Source of the DNA: Microbacterium halotolerans
GTDB lineage: Bacteria; Actinomycetota; Actinomycetes; Actinomycetales; Microbacteriaceae
Direction of reading: 5' to 3'
DNA: 64,000 nucleotides
NCBI RefSeq assembly: GCF_003569805.1
Contig: NZ_KZ984052.1
Coordinates: 364,494 to 428,493 of the forward strand
The notes under the pieces were generated by a model. That model had not been told where the DNA came from and ran no database searches. It saw only the letters and a list, made by a program, of their open reading frames with translations. The translations under genes and the position numbers were made by a program. Shown here piece by piece: positions 17,129-25,523 of this stretch. Within the stretch, counting starts at the first letter, position 1; each line of letters starts with the position of its first letter.

Positions 17129-17939
17129 GGCGGAGGCGGTGACGAAGGTGTTCGGAGGGCGCCGCGGCACTGCGAAGGTACGCGCCGTCGACGGCGTGAC
17201 GCTGAAGGCGGAACCCGGCAAGTTCGTGGCCATCGTCGGAGAGAGCGGCAGCGGCAAGAGCACGCTCGCGAGGATGATGCTCGACCTGATGCGGCCGACA
17301 TCCGGCCGAGTGCTGCTCGACGGTGAGCCGCTGGACTCCCTGCGCGGCGACGCTCACCGCTCGTTCCGACGCAGCGTGCAGGCGGTGCTGCAGGACCCGT
17401 CCGGCTCTCTCAATCCCCGCAAAACGGTGGAGCGCGCCATCGGCGAAGTCATCCGACTGCACGCGATGGCGCGCTCCGCCGCTGACGTGCGGCGGCGGGT
17501 GTGCGACGCGCTGGAGCAGGTCGGCATGAGCCCTGCCGAGCATTTCCTCGACCGGTACCCGCACGAGCTCAGCGGAGGACAGCGTCAACGGGTGCTGATC
17601 GCTCGAGCCCTGGCGCTCGAGCCGCGGATCATCATCGCCGACGAGGCCGTCTCCGCGCTCGACGCTTCGGTCAAAGCAGGAGTGCTGCGTGTGATGGTCG
17701 ACATCTCCCGGCGGCTCGGCATCGGGTACGTCTTCATCACGCACGACCTTCCCGTCGTGCGCAAAGTCGCCGACGAAGTCTGCGTTATGAAGGACGGCGC
17801 CGTCGTCGAGCACGGACCGAAGGATGCGATCGTGCATGACCCTCAGCACCCCTACACCCGAACACTGCTCGCGGCTGCGCCCGAGCTGGACGACGGAGGA
17901 GACTCCGATTCCACGGAAAGAGAGGCGAAGACGCCATGA
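17118..17939 (+). CDS. Peptide-type ABC transporter ATPase, DppF type
   Basis: Second ATPase of the importer, 273 residues, heterodimer partner of the preceding protein. Walker A GESGSGKST, signature LSGGQRQR and Walker B IIIADEAVSALD are visible; in the latter Ala-Val replaces the more common Pro-Thr after DE. The C-terminal PQHPYTRTLLAAAP extension is typical. Starts inside the preceding gene and overlaps the next by four bases. Confidence 0.93.
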   Translation: MLLEAEAVTKVFGGRRGTAKVRAVDGVTLKAEPGKFVAIVGESGSGKSTLARMMLDLMRPTSGRVLLDGEPLDSLRGDAHRSFRRSVQAVLQDPSGSLNPRKTVERAIGEVIRLHAMARSAADVRRRVCDALEQVGMSPAEHFLDRYPHELSGGQRQRVLIARALALEPRIIIADEAVSALDASVKAGVLRVMVDISRRLGIGYVFITHDLPVVRKVADEVCVMKDGAVVEHGPKDAIVHDPQHPYTRTLLAAAPELDDGGDSDSTEREAKTP

Positions 17940-19522
17940 GAGCACACAAGCGGCGCCTGAGCGGTGCGGTCGCGATCGCGGCCGCGTTCGGGCTGGCACT
18001 CACCGGATGCGCGGGCGGCGGGGGAGGAGAGGACGCGGAGCGCGTGTACGTGCGCGCCATCGGCGATGACCCGATGGGCCTGAACGGACAGCTGGTCAGC
18101 GGCGCGACGCCGACGATGTTCAGCGGGCAGATCATGGACACCCTCGTGCGGATGTCGGACCAGTACGAGCTGAACGCCGGGCTCGCGACCGAGTGGGAGC
18201 TCAGCGAGGACGGGCTCGAGCTGGATCTGACGCTGCGGGAAGGCGTGAGCTGGCACGACGGCGAGCCCTTCACCGCGGAGGATGTGAAGTTCAACCTCGA
18301 GGAGATCATCGCCCTGCAATCGTTCGGCGCTCCCCTCGCCGAACGGATCGACAGCACAGAGGTCACCGGCGAGCACAGCGTCACACTGCACCTCTCCGAA
18401 CCGTACGGGCCGCTGTTGGAGACGCTGGCCGTGCAGTTCATGATTCCGAAGCACATCTACGAGGGCACGGAATATGTGACGAACGAGGCCAATATGGCGC
18501 CGATCGGCACCGGTCCCCTGATGTTCGACTCGTACGACTCCGGCGAGCAGATCGTGCTCGTGAAGAACCCCGACTACTGGGAAGGCGAGGTGCAGGTCGA
18601 CAGAGTGGTCTATCCGATCATGGCGGATCCGAACAGCAGGGCGACCGCCCTGTTCGAAGGCGAGGTCGATCAGGCGGAGATCGCCGTGTCGCAGCAGGAA
18701 CGCGTCTCGGGCGATGACGATCTCGCCCTGATGGAGACCGGCGCGTTCACTCAGCTCGTGAGCATGATGTTCAACGCGAAGAGCGAATACCTGAGTGACC
18801 CCGAGGTGCGCAGAGCCGTGTTCGCCGCGATGGACCGCGACGAGATCGTCGGCACGGCGCTATCCGGCATCGGTGAGCCCGCGAACGGCTTCTTCCCCGA
18901 TGCGCTCGAGTGGGCGCAGGATGCGGACATCGACTTCGACAGGGACTATCCGCGCGACGTCGACGCCATCAACCGCACGCTCGACGAAGCCGGCTTCCCG
19001 CGCGACGCAGACGGCACCCGCTTCAGGCTCACCGTGCAGTACATCGCAGAGCTGACGGACGCGGCGGCTACAGCTGAGATGGCGCAGTCTATGCTGGGCG
19101 AGGTCGGTATCGAGCTCGAACTGGTCGCTTCCGCCGGCGCGGTGTTCACCGAGAACGTCTACACAGAGGCTGATTTCGATCTCGCGTTCCTGCGCTCCAC
19201 GGTGGGAGCCGATCCCAGCATCGGCATCACCCGCTGGTACGCCTGCAACGAGGAGAAGGCGGCAGCCGCGAATCCCTCCGGCATCTGCGACGACGTGATC
19301 GATGAGGCCGCGGCGGGAGCCGTCACGGCGCCTGACCGGGAGACCCGGGCAAAGCACTTCCGCGACCTGCAGCAGCGTGCGAACGAGCTGATGATCTACG
19401 CACCGCTGGCCTGGTTCAACGGCGCGTTTCCGACCGTGAACCAGTCCGAATGGCAGGGGCAGCTCGAGCCGCAGCAGACGACGAACCGGATGCCGTGGCT
19501 CACGATGTCGCACGCGGATTAG
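17936..19522 (+). CDS. Solute-binding lipoprotein, SBP family 5 (DppA/OppA type)
   Basis: Extracytoplasmic receptor of the importer, 528 residues. A lipoprotein signal ends at lipobox LTGC with the lipidated C25, followed by a Gly-rich linker. The mature part carries the family-5 pattern (LREGVSWHDGEPFTAEDVKFNLE and later VRRAVFAAMDRDEIV). Last gene of the operon. No terminator is visible before the bioY promoter, which begins about 20 bases downstream, so some readthrough into the biotin genes is possible. Confidence 0.93.
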   Translation: MRAHKRRLSGAVAIAAAFGLALTGCAGGGGGEDAERVYVRAIGDDPMGLNGQLVSGATPTMFSGQIMDTLVRMSDQYELNAGLATEWELSEDGLELDLTLREGVSWHDGEPFTAEDVKFNLEEIIALQSFGAPLAERIDSTEVTGEHSVTLHLSEPYGPLLETLAVQFMIPKHIYEGTEYVTNEANMAPIGTGPLMFDSYDSGEQIVLVKNPDYWEGEVQVDRVVYPIMADPNSRATALFEGEVDQAEIAVSQQERVSGDDDLALMETGAFTQLVSMMFNAKSEYLSDPEVRRAVFAAMDRDEIVGTALSGIGEPANGFFPDALEWAQDADIDFDRDYPRDVDAINRTLDEAGFPRDADGTRFRLTVQYIAELTDAAATAEMAQSMLGEVGIELELVASAGAVFTENVYTEADFDLAFLRSTVGADPSIGITRWYACNEEKAAAANPSGICDDVIDEAAAGAVTAPDRETRAKHFRDLQQRANELMIYAPLAWFNGAFPTVNQSEWQGQLEPQQTTNRMPWLTMSHAD

Positions 19523-19541
19523 GGGAGATCGCCTCTTCGCC

Positions 19542-19573
19542 TATACTGAACACCGTTCATTGAACACCGTTCA
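19542..19573 (+). promoter_or_regulatory. bioY promoter with tandem BioQ operators
   Basis: Two identical TGAACACCGTTCA palindromes (19547-19559 and 19561-19573) sit one base apart, spaced 14 bases centre to centre. The -10-like TATACT (19542-19547) shares its last base with the first palindrome, so bound repressor would cover the transcription start. The same palindrome family lies before the TetR gene at 12.5-13.1 kb. Confidence 0.8.
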
Positions 19574-19588
19574 AGAGAAGAGGACGCA

Positions 19589-20218
19589 GTGAAGGATGTC
19601 TGGGAGGCGCGTGACATCGCGCGCGTGGCCGTGTTCACGGCGATCATCGTGGTGCTCGGACTGATGGGCCCGATTCCGGTTCCCGGGCTCGTGCCCATCA
19701 CAGCGCAGACTCTGGGCGTGATGCTGGCAGGCGCGGTCCTGGGATGGAAGCGTGCAGCGGCATCCGTTCTTGTGCTCTACGGTCTCATCGCGATCGGTCT
19801 GCCCGTGCTCGCAGGCGGACACGGCGGTCTCGGCGTGTTCGTGGGCCCGAGCGTCGGGTACCTCATCGGCTGGCTTCCCGGTGTGATCGTGGTCGGACTG
19901 ATCGCGCAGTCGGGTCGCCTGACGTGGTGGCGCGTCGCGGTCGGCACGATCATCGGCGGCATCGTCGTGATCTACGCCATCGGCGTCCCTGTGCAGGCGT
20001 TCATCACACAGCTCCCGCTTGCCGGCGCCGCACTCGCATCGGTCGCCTTCCTGCCCGGCGACCTGATCAAGGTCGTGCTCGCCACGATCCTTGCGCTGGC
20101 TCTCTTCCGCGCGTATCCCGCCGCGTTCCCGGCGCGCGTCAGGGCCACGCGCGCCGCCAGCGCCGCGGTCGGCGCCGTCTCGGCGCACGGAGAGGGCACG
20201 GCGCGGGGCGAGGCGTGA
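19589..20218 (+). CDS. bioY: Biotin ECF transporter S component BioY
   Basis: Membrane protein that binds biotin and gives the ECF importer its specificity. 209 residues with about six helices; the family pattern PVPGLVPITAQTLGVMLAGAVLG-WKRAA and the Gly-rich GGHGGLGVFVGPSVGYLIGW are present. GTG 19589 is preceded by AGAAGAGGA. First gene of bioYMN, each overlapping the next by four bases. The tandem BioQ operator upstream predicts repression when biotin is plentiful. The C-terminal 25 residues are Ala-rich and probably loose. Confidence 0.93.
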   Translation: MKDVWEARDIARVAVFTAIIVVLGLMGPIPVPGLVPITAQTLGVMLAGAVLGWKRAAASVLVLYGLIAIGLPVLAGGHGGLGVFVGPSVGYLIGWLPGVIVVGLIAQSGRLTWWRVAVGTIIGGIVVIYAIGVPVQAFITQLPLAGAALASVAFLPGDLIKVVLATILALALFRAYPAAFPARVRATRAASAAVGAVSAHGEGTARGEA

Positions 20219-20916
20219 GCGGCGGCATCTCCGTCGCCGGGCTCGGTGTCGAGCTCGACGGCGCGCGAATCCTCACGGGCGTGACGACTGATCTTCCGCA
20301 GCAGCGCGTCGCGGTGATCGGCGCGAACGGGTCGGGGAAGTCGACCTTCGCCCGGGCGCTGAACGGGCTCGTCAGGCCGAGTGAGGGCAGCGTTCGTGTC
20401 GCGGGCATCGATGTCGGCCGCGAACCGCGCAGGGCACGTGAACGGGTCGGCTTCCTGTTCAGCAGTCCCGACGCGCAGATTCTGATGCCGACGCCCGCGG
20501 AGGACATCGTCCTCTCGCTGAAGGCAGCCGGCGTCGCCAGGGCGGACAGGGAGGAGCATGCACTCGCCGAGCTGGCGCGCTTCGGGCTCGCCGACCGCGC
20601 CGACCAGCCGGCCCACAGTCTGTCCGGCGGTCAGAAGCAGCTGCTCGCTCTGGCGGCGGTGCTCGCGAGCGGCCCGCGCGTGCTCGTCGCCGACGAGCCG
20701 ACGACGCTGCTCGACCTCGGCAACGCCCGCCACATGGGCGATCTGCTGATCGAGGGCGACGCACGCGGGCCGGTCGCCGATCAGATCGTCATCGTGACGC
20801 ACGACCTCGATCTGGCGGCCAGGTGCGACATCGTGCTGCGCTTCGCCGACGGCAGACTCGCCGAGCAGGGCGAACCAGGCACCGTCATCGACAGGTACAG
20901 GGCGGCGCACGCGTGA
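20215..20916 (+). CDS. bioM: ECF transporter ATPase BioM
   Basis: Energy-coupling ATPase for biotin import, 233 residues. Walker A GANGSGKST (36-44), the Q-loop region FSSPDAQILMPT with the ECF-type acidic groove, signature LSGGQKQ, Walker B VLVADEPTTLLD and switch histidine VTHDLD are all visible. GTG start overlaps the bioY stop; the stop overlaps bioN. A single A subunit, as in BioMNY, so it probably works as a homodimer. Confidence 0.95.
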   Translation: MSGGISVAGLGVELDGARILTGVTTDLPQQRVAVIGANGSGKSTFARALNGLVRPSEGSVRVAGIDVGREPRRARERVGFLFSSPDAQILMPTPAEDIVLSLKAAGVARADREEHALAELARFGLADRADQPAHSLSGGQKQLLALAAVLASGPRVLVADEPTTLLDLGNARHMGDLLIEGDARGPVADQIVIVTHDLDLAARCDIVLRFADGRLAEQGEPGTVIDRYRAAHA

Positions 20917-21524
20917 TCGCGCTGTACCGGCCGGGCTCCAGCCCGCTGCACCGGATGCCCGCGGGCTGGAAGCTCACGACGCTCGCCGTGCTGGCGCTCA
21001 TCGCCTCACTCTGGCCGCACACGATATGGACGGCGATCGGCGCACTGGGCGGCGCGTTCCTGCTGTTCCTGGTTGGAGGGCAGGGGCCGATGGTCTTCGT
21101 CCGTCAGCTCTGGGCAGCGAAGTGGATCGTGCTCATCCTGGTCGTCACGCAGATCCTCTTCGTGTCGTGGGATGCTGCCGTCACGGTGTCGGCGCGCGTG
21201 GTCGCCGTCGTCCTGATGGCCGGCCTGGTGACGCTGACGACTCGGATGAGCGAACTGCTCGACGCGCTCGAGCGCGCAATGGGCCCCCTGCGCGTATTCC
21301 GGGTCGACCCTGCTCGCGTGGCATTCGTGCTCTCCCTCACGATCGCGGCGATCCCGGTCATCGCCTCTCTGGCTCATCAGGTGGACGAGGCGCATCGTGC
21401 CAGGGGAGTGCGTCCCGGCCCGCGCGCGATCGTGACGCTGCTCGTGCTCGCGCTGCGCCATGCCGACGACCTCGGCGACGCGATCACGGCTCGTGCGGCG
21501 GCCGCCGAGATGCGCACCTATTGA
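20913..21524 (+). CDS. bioN: ECF transporter T component BioN
   Basis: Transmembrane coupling subunit (EcfT family) that links BioM to BioY, 203 residues with about four to five helices. Its coupling helices carry the expected Ala-Arg-Gly motifs: AHRARGVR near residue 165 and a second, ITARAAAAE, near the C-terminus. GTG start overlaps the bioM stop. The last codons form one arm of a 12-base inverted repeat with downstream sequence. Confidence 0.93.
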   Translation: MIALYRPGSSPLHRMPAGWKLTTLAVLALIASLWPHTIWTAIGALGGAFLLFLVGGQGPMVFVRQLWAAKWIVLILVVTQILFVSWDAAVTVSARVVAVVLMAGLVTLTTRMSELLDALERAMGPLRVFRVDPARVAFVLSLTIAAIPVIASLAHQVDEAHRARGVRPGPRAIVTLLVLALRHADDLGDAITARAAAAEMRTY

Positions 21525-21575
21525 ACAAACCGGCGACCAAAACGGCGCATCTCGGCGAGAAAGGCGCATCTCGGC
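21504..21575 (+). repeat. Three-arm repeat at the end of bioYMN
   Basis: GCCGAGATGCGC (21504-21515, inside bioN) is exactly complementary to GCGCATCTCGGC at 21545-21556 and again at 21564-21575. Either copy can form a 12-base stem with the first arm, so two alternative hairpins are possible. It probably acts as a terminator or 3'-end element for bioYMN; there is no T-tract. Confidence 0.6.
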
Positions 21576-21629
21576 AGCTGGTGGTCAGTGCTCTGAACGC
21601 TGTGCGGTCAGCACGCACACTGGGCGGTC

Positions 21630-21635
21630 TATCGT
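21630..21635 (+). promoter_or_regulatory. Putative -10 box, leaderless aldehyde dehydrogenase transcript
   Basis: TATCGT six bases before ATG 21642, with no Shine-Dalgarno in between. Confidence 0.45.
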
Positions 21636-21641
21636 GGCCGC

Positions 21642-23084
21642 ATGAGCAGCGTCGCGATCGAACAGGAAGCCGTCTTCGCGGGTGGGGAGTGGCTGACGCC
21701 GCACGCCGCCGCGCGCATAGAGCTGGAGAGCCCCGTCGACTTCAGCCGCACGGGCGGCGCGGTCGACGGAGACGAGCACGATGTCGATGCCGCGGTCCGC
21801 GCGGCGCGTGAAGCGTTCGACCACGGTCCGTGGCCGCGGATGAGTCCGGAGGAACGAGCGGGCTGGATCGAGAGGCTGGCCGACGAGATCGAGCGGCGAG
21901 CCGACGCCACAGTTTCGCTCGTGACGACCGAGATCGGCCAGCCGGTGAGCGTCGCCCGACCATGGGCCGGCATCCGGCCCATCGCGCACCTGCGGTTCTA
22001 CGCGCAGCTGCTCCGTCGCCCCGACGCGGTCGAAGAGGTGCGGGAGAACGCGATGAGGCCCGGCACCACGATCGTGCAGCACGAGCCGCTGGGCGTCGCC
22101 GCGCTGATCGTGCCGTGGAACCATCCGCAGGCCTCGACCACGCTGAAGCTGGCACCCGCGCTGGCGGCCGGGTCGACCGTCGTCATCAAACCCGCGCCGG
22201 AATCGCCGCTCGACATCTTCAACATGGCGGAGGCGAGCGTCGCGATCGGGATGCCACCTGGCGTGATCAACATCGTCACGGGCGGGCGCGAGACCGGCAG
22301 GGCACTGGTGCAGCACCCCGGTATAGACAAGGTCGGTTTCACCGGCTCATCGGCCGCGGGCCGCGACATCGCCGCGCAGGCGGGAGCGCAGCTCAAGCCG
22401 GCCACCCTGGAGCTGGGCGGGAAGTCCGCAGCGATCCTGCTCGACGACGCCGATCTCGACTCCGTGATGGGAGCCCTGCGGGTGTCGTCGTTCGAGAACA
22501 CCGGCCAGACCTGCGCGCTGATGGCGCGCGTGCTGGTGCCGCGTGCGATGCACGACGAGGTCGTCGACCGCCTCTTGGCGCTGGCCAGCGACCTGCGGGT
22601 CGGAGATCCGTCCGACCCTGCTACGGAGCTCGGCCCGCTCGTCTCGCGCCGTATCCACGACCGAGTTTCCGGGATGGCCTCCCGCGCCGAAGCAGACGGG
22701 GCGACGCTGCTGACGGGAGACAGCGTTCTGCCTGACACCGGATACTACTTCGCCCCGACGATCGTCACCGGTGCGGCTCCGAGCAGCGAGATCGCGCAGG
22801 AGGAGGTGTTCGGCCCCGTCGTGTCGGTGTTCGCCTACGACGATCTCGACGACGCGGTCGCACTGGCGAACGACTCGCGCTACGGCCTGGCCGGATCGGT
22901 GTTCGGCGATCCGGACGAAGCGCTCGACGTCGCGCGCCGGGTGCGCACGGGGTCGATCGGCATCAACGGCTACAAGCCCGATCTGAATACGCCGTACGGC
23001 GGATACGGCGACTCGGGTCTCGGCCGGGAGTTCGCGATCGAGGGACTGCGGAACTTCCAGGAGGTCAAATCGATCTGGCGCTGA
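21642..23084 (+). CDS. NAD(P)-dependent aldehyde dehydrogenase
   Basis: Cytosolic enzyme oxidising an aldehyde to its carboxylic acid. 480 residues, the normal length. Visible are the cofactor-site VPWNHPQ, the glutamate motif LELGGKSAAI and the catalytic cysteine in FENTGQTCALM, followed by the C-terminal EEVFGPVVSVF and GSIGINGY patterns. It opens the catabolic region and would fit downstream of the NDMA-dependent alcohol dehydrogenase 3.5 kb away (alcohol to aldehyde to acid). Convergent with, and only 16 bases from, an ABC ATPase gene. Substrate not predictable. Confidence 0.92.
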   Translation: MSSVAIEQEAVFAGGEWLTPHAAARIELESPVDFSRTGGAVDGDEHDVDAAVRAAREAFDHGPWPRMSPEERAGWIERLADEIERRADATVSLVTTEIGQPVSVARPWAGIRPIAHLRFYAQLLRRPDAVEEVRENAMRPGTTIVQHEPLGVAALIVPWNHPQASTTLKLAPALAAGSTVVIKPAPESPLDIFNMAEASVAIGMPPGVINIVTGGRETGRALVQHPGIDKVGFTGSSAAGRDIAAQAGAQLKPATLELGGKSAAILLDDADLDSVMGALRVSSFENTGQTCALMARVLVPRAMHDEVVDRLLALASDLRVGDPSDPATELGPLVSRRIHDRVSGMASRAEADGATLLTGDSVLPDTGYYFAPTIVTGAAPSSEIAQEEVFGPVVSVFAYDDLDDAVALANDSRYGLAGSVFGDPDEALDVARRVRTGSIGINGYKPDLNTPYGGYGDSGLGREFAIEGLRNFQEVKSIWR

Positions 23085-23100
23085 CTGCGATGCGCTGCGC

Positions 23101-23931
23101 CTACGGACTCACCGTGCGCACCGCATCCGTGTCGCCCGTATATGTCTTCGCGCGCTGTATCTGCTCGTAGACGTGGCGGCGCAGATCGACGAACTCCGGC
23201 AGCGAGCGCGTCTCCAGCTGGTCGCGTTCGGCCGGCAGGTCGACGGCCACATCGTCGAGCACGATCGTGGGCGAGCTGGAGAGAACGATCACCCGCTCGC
23301 CCAGGTACACCGACTCGTCGATGTCGTGCGTGACGAACAGCACCGTGAGCCCCAGCTCCTTCGCAGCACGACGCACCAGGTCCTCGAGGTCCGCGCGCGT
23401 CTGGGCGTCGACCGCGGCGAACGGCTCGTCCATCAGCAGGACCTCGGGCTGGTAGGCGATCGCACGGGCGATCGCGACCCGCTGCTGCATGCCTCCCGAG
23501 AGCTGCCAGGGGTACGACCTCGGCACGTGCGCGAGGCCGACGGCCTCGAGCGCCTCGGCGACGCGTCGGCGGCGCTCCGCCTTCGCCACGCCCGCGCCGA
23601 TGAGCGGCAGCTCGACGTTCTCATCGACCCTGTGCCACGGATACAGCGACCTGCCGTACTCCTGGAACACCAGCGCCATGCTGCGCGGGGGGCCGCTCAC
23701 GACCTCGCCGTCGAGCGCGACGGTGCCGCTTGTCGCCGGCATCAGCCCTGAGACCACCTTCAGCAGCGTCGTCTTTCCCGATCCGGACGGACCGACCAGG
23801 CAGGCGAATTCGCCGCGGCGCAGGTCGAACGTGAGATCTCGCACCGCCTCGACGTCTCCGTCCGGCGAGGAGTAGATCTTCTGCACGCCGCGCACGGACA
23901 GCAGGATGTCGTCTTCGTTCGCAGTCATCAT
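23101..23931 (-). CDS. ABC transporter ATPase, SsuB/TauB/NrtD family
   Basis: Cytoplasmic ATPase of a nitrate/sulfonate/taurine-type importer, 276 residues. Walker A GPSGSGKTT, Q-loop VFQEYGRSLYPW, signature LSGGMQQR, Walker B VLLMDEPFAAVD and switch VTHDIDE are clear. ATG 23931 overlaps the preceding permease stop by four bases. Last gene of a binding protein-permease-permease-ATPase operon. The family's substrates include sulfonates, pyrimidine precursors and aromatic acids; which one applies is unknown. Confidence 0.93.
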   Translation of the reverse strand: MMTANEDDILLSVRGVQKIYSSPDGDVEAVRDLTFDLRRGEFACLVGPSGSGKTTLLKVVSGLMPATSGTVALDGEVVSGPPRSMALVFQEYGRSLYPWHRVDENVELPLIGAGVAKAERRRRVAEALEAVGLAHVPRSYPWQLSGGMQQRVAIARAIAYQPEVLLMDEPFAAVDAQTRADLEDLVRRAAKELGLTVLFVTHDIDESVYLGERVIVLSSSPTIVLDDVAVDLPAERDQLETRSLPEFVDLRRHVYEQIQRAKTYTGDTDAVRTVSP

Positions 23932-24698
23932 TGCCTCTCCATCTCGCGCTGGCCCCGGTACCACCCGAGGACGCGCCCTTCCACAGCCGAGTACACGAAG
24001 GCCATCACGATGCCGATCAGGCCGATGATGAGGATGCCGGCCCACATCGCACCGGTCTCGAAGGTCTGTTTGAACAGCATCACCTGGTACCCGAGGCCGT
24101 CGAGTGCGGCGTACATCTCCGACACGACCATCAGGATGAGCGAGATGGGCAGAGCGAGCCTGACGCCCGTCATGATGCGCGGCAGTGCGGAGGGCAGCGT
24201 GAAGTGTCTGAACCTCACCCAGCCGCGCAGGCCGTACGAGACTGTCGTCGCGGCGAGGACGGAATCGGCCGATCTCGCCCCGTCGATGGTGTTCAGCAGG
24301 ATGGGCCAGAAGCAGCCGAGGAAGATCAGGAATATCTTCGAACGGTCGTCGATGCCCATCACCAGCAGCAGCACGGGCAGCAGCACGGGCGGCGGCACGG
24401 CTCTGATGAACTCGAAGATCGGGCCGGTGAGCTTGCGGGCGACGACGCTGGTGCCGATCATGAGGCCCAGGGCGACGCCGACGACGATCGCCGCCGCGAG
24501 CGCGATGCCGAGCCGGTACAGCGACGGCAGCACCTGCTGCGCCAACAGCGGGCCGAACCAGGTCTGGACCAGATCGACGATCATCAAGTCGGGCTTCGGC
24601 ACGAAGGGGTTGATGCTGCCGCGCGTCGCCGCCCACCAGACGACGACGATGACGACCGGCAGTGCAAGCGCGGTCGCGACCGGGCGGAGGAATCTCAT
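23928..24698 (-). CDS. ABC transporter permease, SsuC/TauC family
   Basis: Membrane subunit of 256 residues with about six helices and the EAA-like loop TTVSYGLRGWVRFRHFTLPSA (in parts). It overlaps both neighbours by four bases. It is the second of two non-identical permeases in this operon, so the channel is probably a heterodimer; single-permease homodimers are the rule in Ssu and Tau systems. Confidence 0.9.
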   Translation of the reverse strand: MRFLRPVATALALPVVIVVVWWAATRGSINPFVPKPDLMIVDLVQTWFGPLLAQQVLPSLYRLGIALAAAIVVGVALGLMIGTSVVARKLTGPIFEFIRAVPPPVLLPVLLLVMGIDDRSKIFLIFLGCFWPILLNTIDGARSADSVLAATTVSYGLRGWVRFRHFTLPSALPRIMTGVRLALPISLILMVVSEMYAALDGLGYQVMLFKQTFETGAMWAGILIIGLIGIVMAFVYSAVEGRVLGWYRGQREMERQ

Positions 24699-25519
24699 CC
24701 GTCATCGCCCTTCCGCATCGAGGGATGCCAACTGAGGAGACCGCGCTCGACGGCCTGCGCGGTGAGATTGATGACGAGGCCGAGTGCGCCGGCGAGAACG
24801 GCGAGCGCGTAGACGACGTCGACGTTGCCCGCCGACTGGTGCTGCGCGATCATCTTGCCGATGCCCGGCGCTCCGACGACGATCTCGATCGTGAGGGCCA
24901 CCACGAGCGCGACGGTGGCGGACAGGCGCACGCCGGTCATCAGATAGGGGAGTACCGTCGGCCACACGAGGTGCCTTGCGCGCATCAGGAATCGCAGGCC
25001 ATAGCTGCGGGCGGTCGCTTCGCCCACAGGGTCGATGTCGGCGACGCCTGAGACGACGTGCACCAGGACTATCCAGAAGCACGCCCACGCCACGATGAAC
25101 ACCGTGGCGGAGGGGCGCACGCCGAAGAGGATCACGGCGACCGGGATCAGGCCGACCGAGGGGATGGGCCGCAGGAACTCGATCGTCGACTCCGAGTACT
25201 CGCGCACGAGCCGCGAAGATCCGACCAGCACGCCGAGCAGGATGCCGAGCACGAGCGCGACGGCGAGTCCGACCGCCCAACCGGTGAGAGTCATCCCGAG
25301 TGCCTCCCAGAACTCGCCGGCCAGCGGCTGCGACGCCACGACCCGTCCTATCTGCGTCACGACGATCGAGAAGGGCGGCAGGTACTGCGACGGCACGACC
25401 TCGAGCCGCGATGCCCCCTCCCACAGCACGACGAACGCGGCGATGCCTGCGAGTCCGAGCATGACGGTCGCTGCGGTCGTGTGCGCGAACCGGCTCTCGC
25501 GAACAGTGGTCGGGCTCAT
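24695..25519 (-). CDS. ABC transporter permease, SsuC/TauC family
   Basis: First permease of the operon, 274 residues, with the family opening ASRLEVVPSQYLPPFS and EAA loop ATARSYGLRFLMRARHLVWP. Similar in fold to the next permease but clearly divergent in sequence. It starts four bases after the binding-protein stop. Confidence 0.9.
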   Translation of the reverse strand: MSPTTVRESRFAHTTAATVMLGLAGIAAFVVLWEGASRLEVVPSQYLPPFSIVVTQIGRVVASQPLAGEFWEALGMTLTGWAVGLAVALVLGILLGVLVGSSRLVREYSESTIEFLRPIPSVGLIPVAVILFGVRPSATVFIVAWACFWIVLVHVVSGVADIDPVGEATARSYGLRFLMRARHLVWPTVLPYLMTGVRLSATVALVVALTIEIVVGAPGIGKMIAQHQSAGNVDVVYALAVLAGALGLVINLTAQAVERGLLSWHPSMRKGDDG

Positions 25520-25523
25520 CGGA

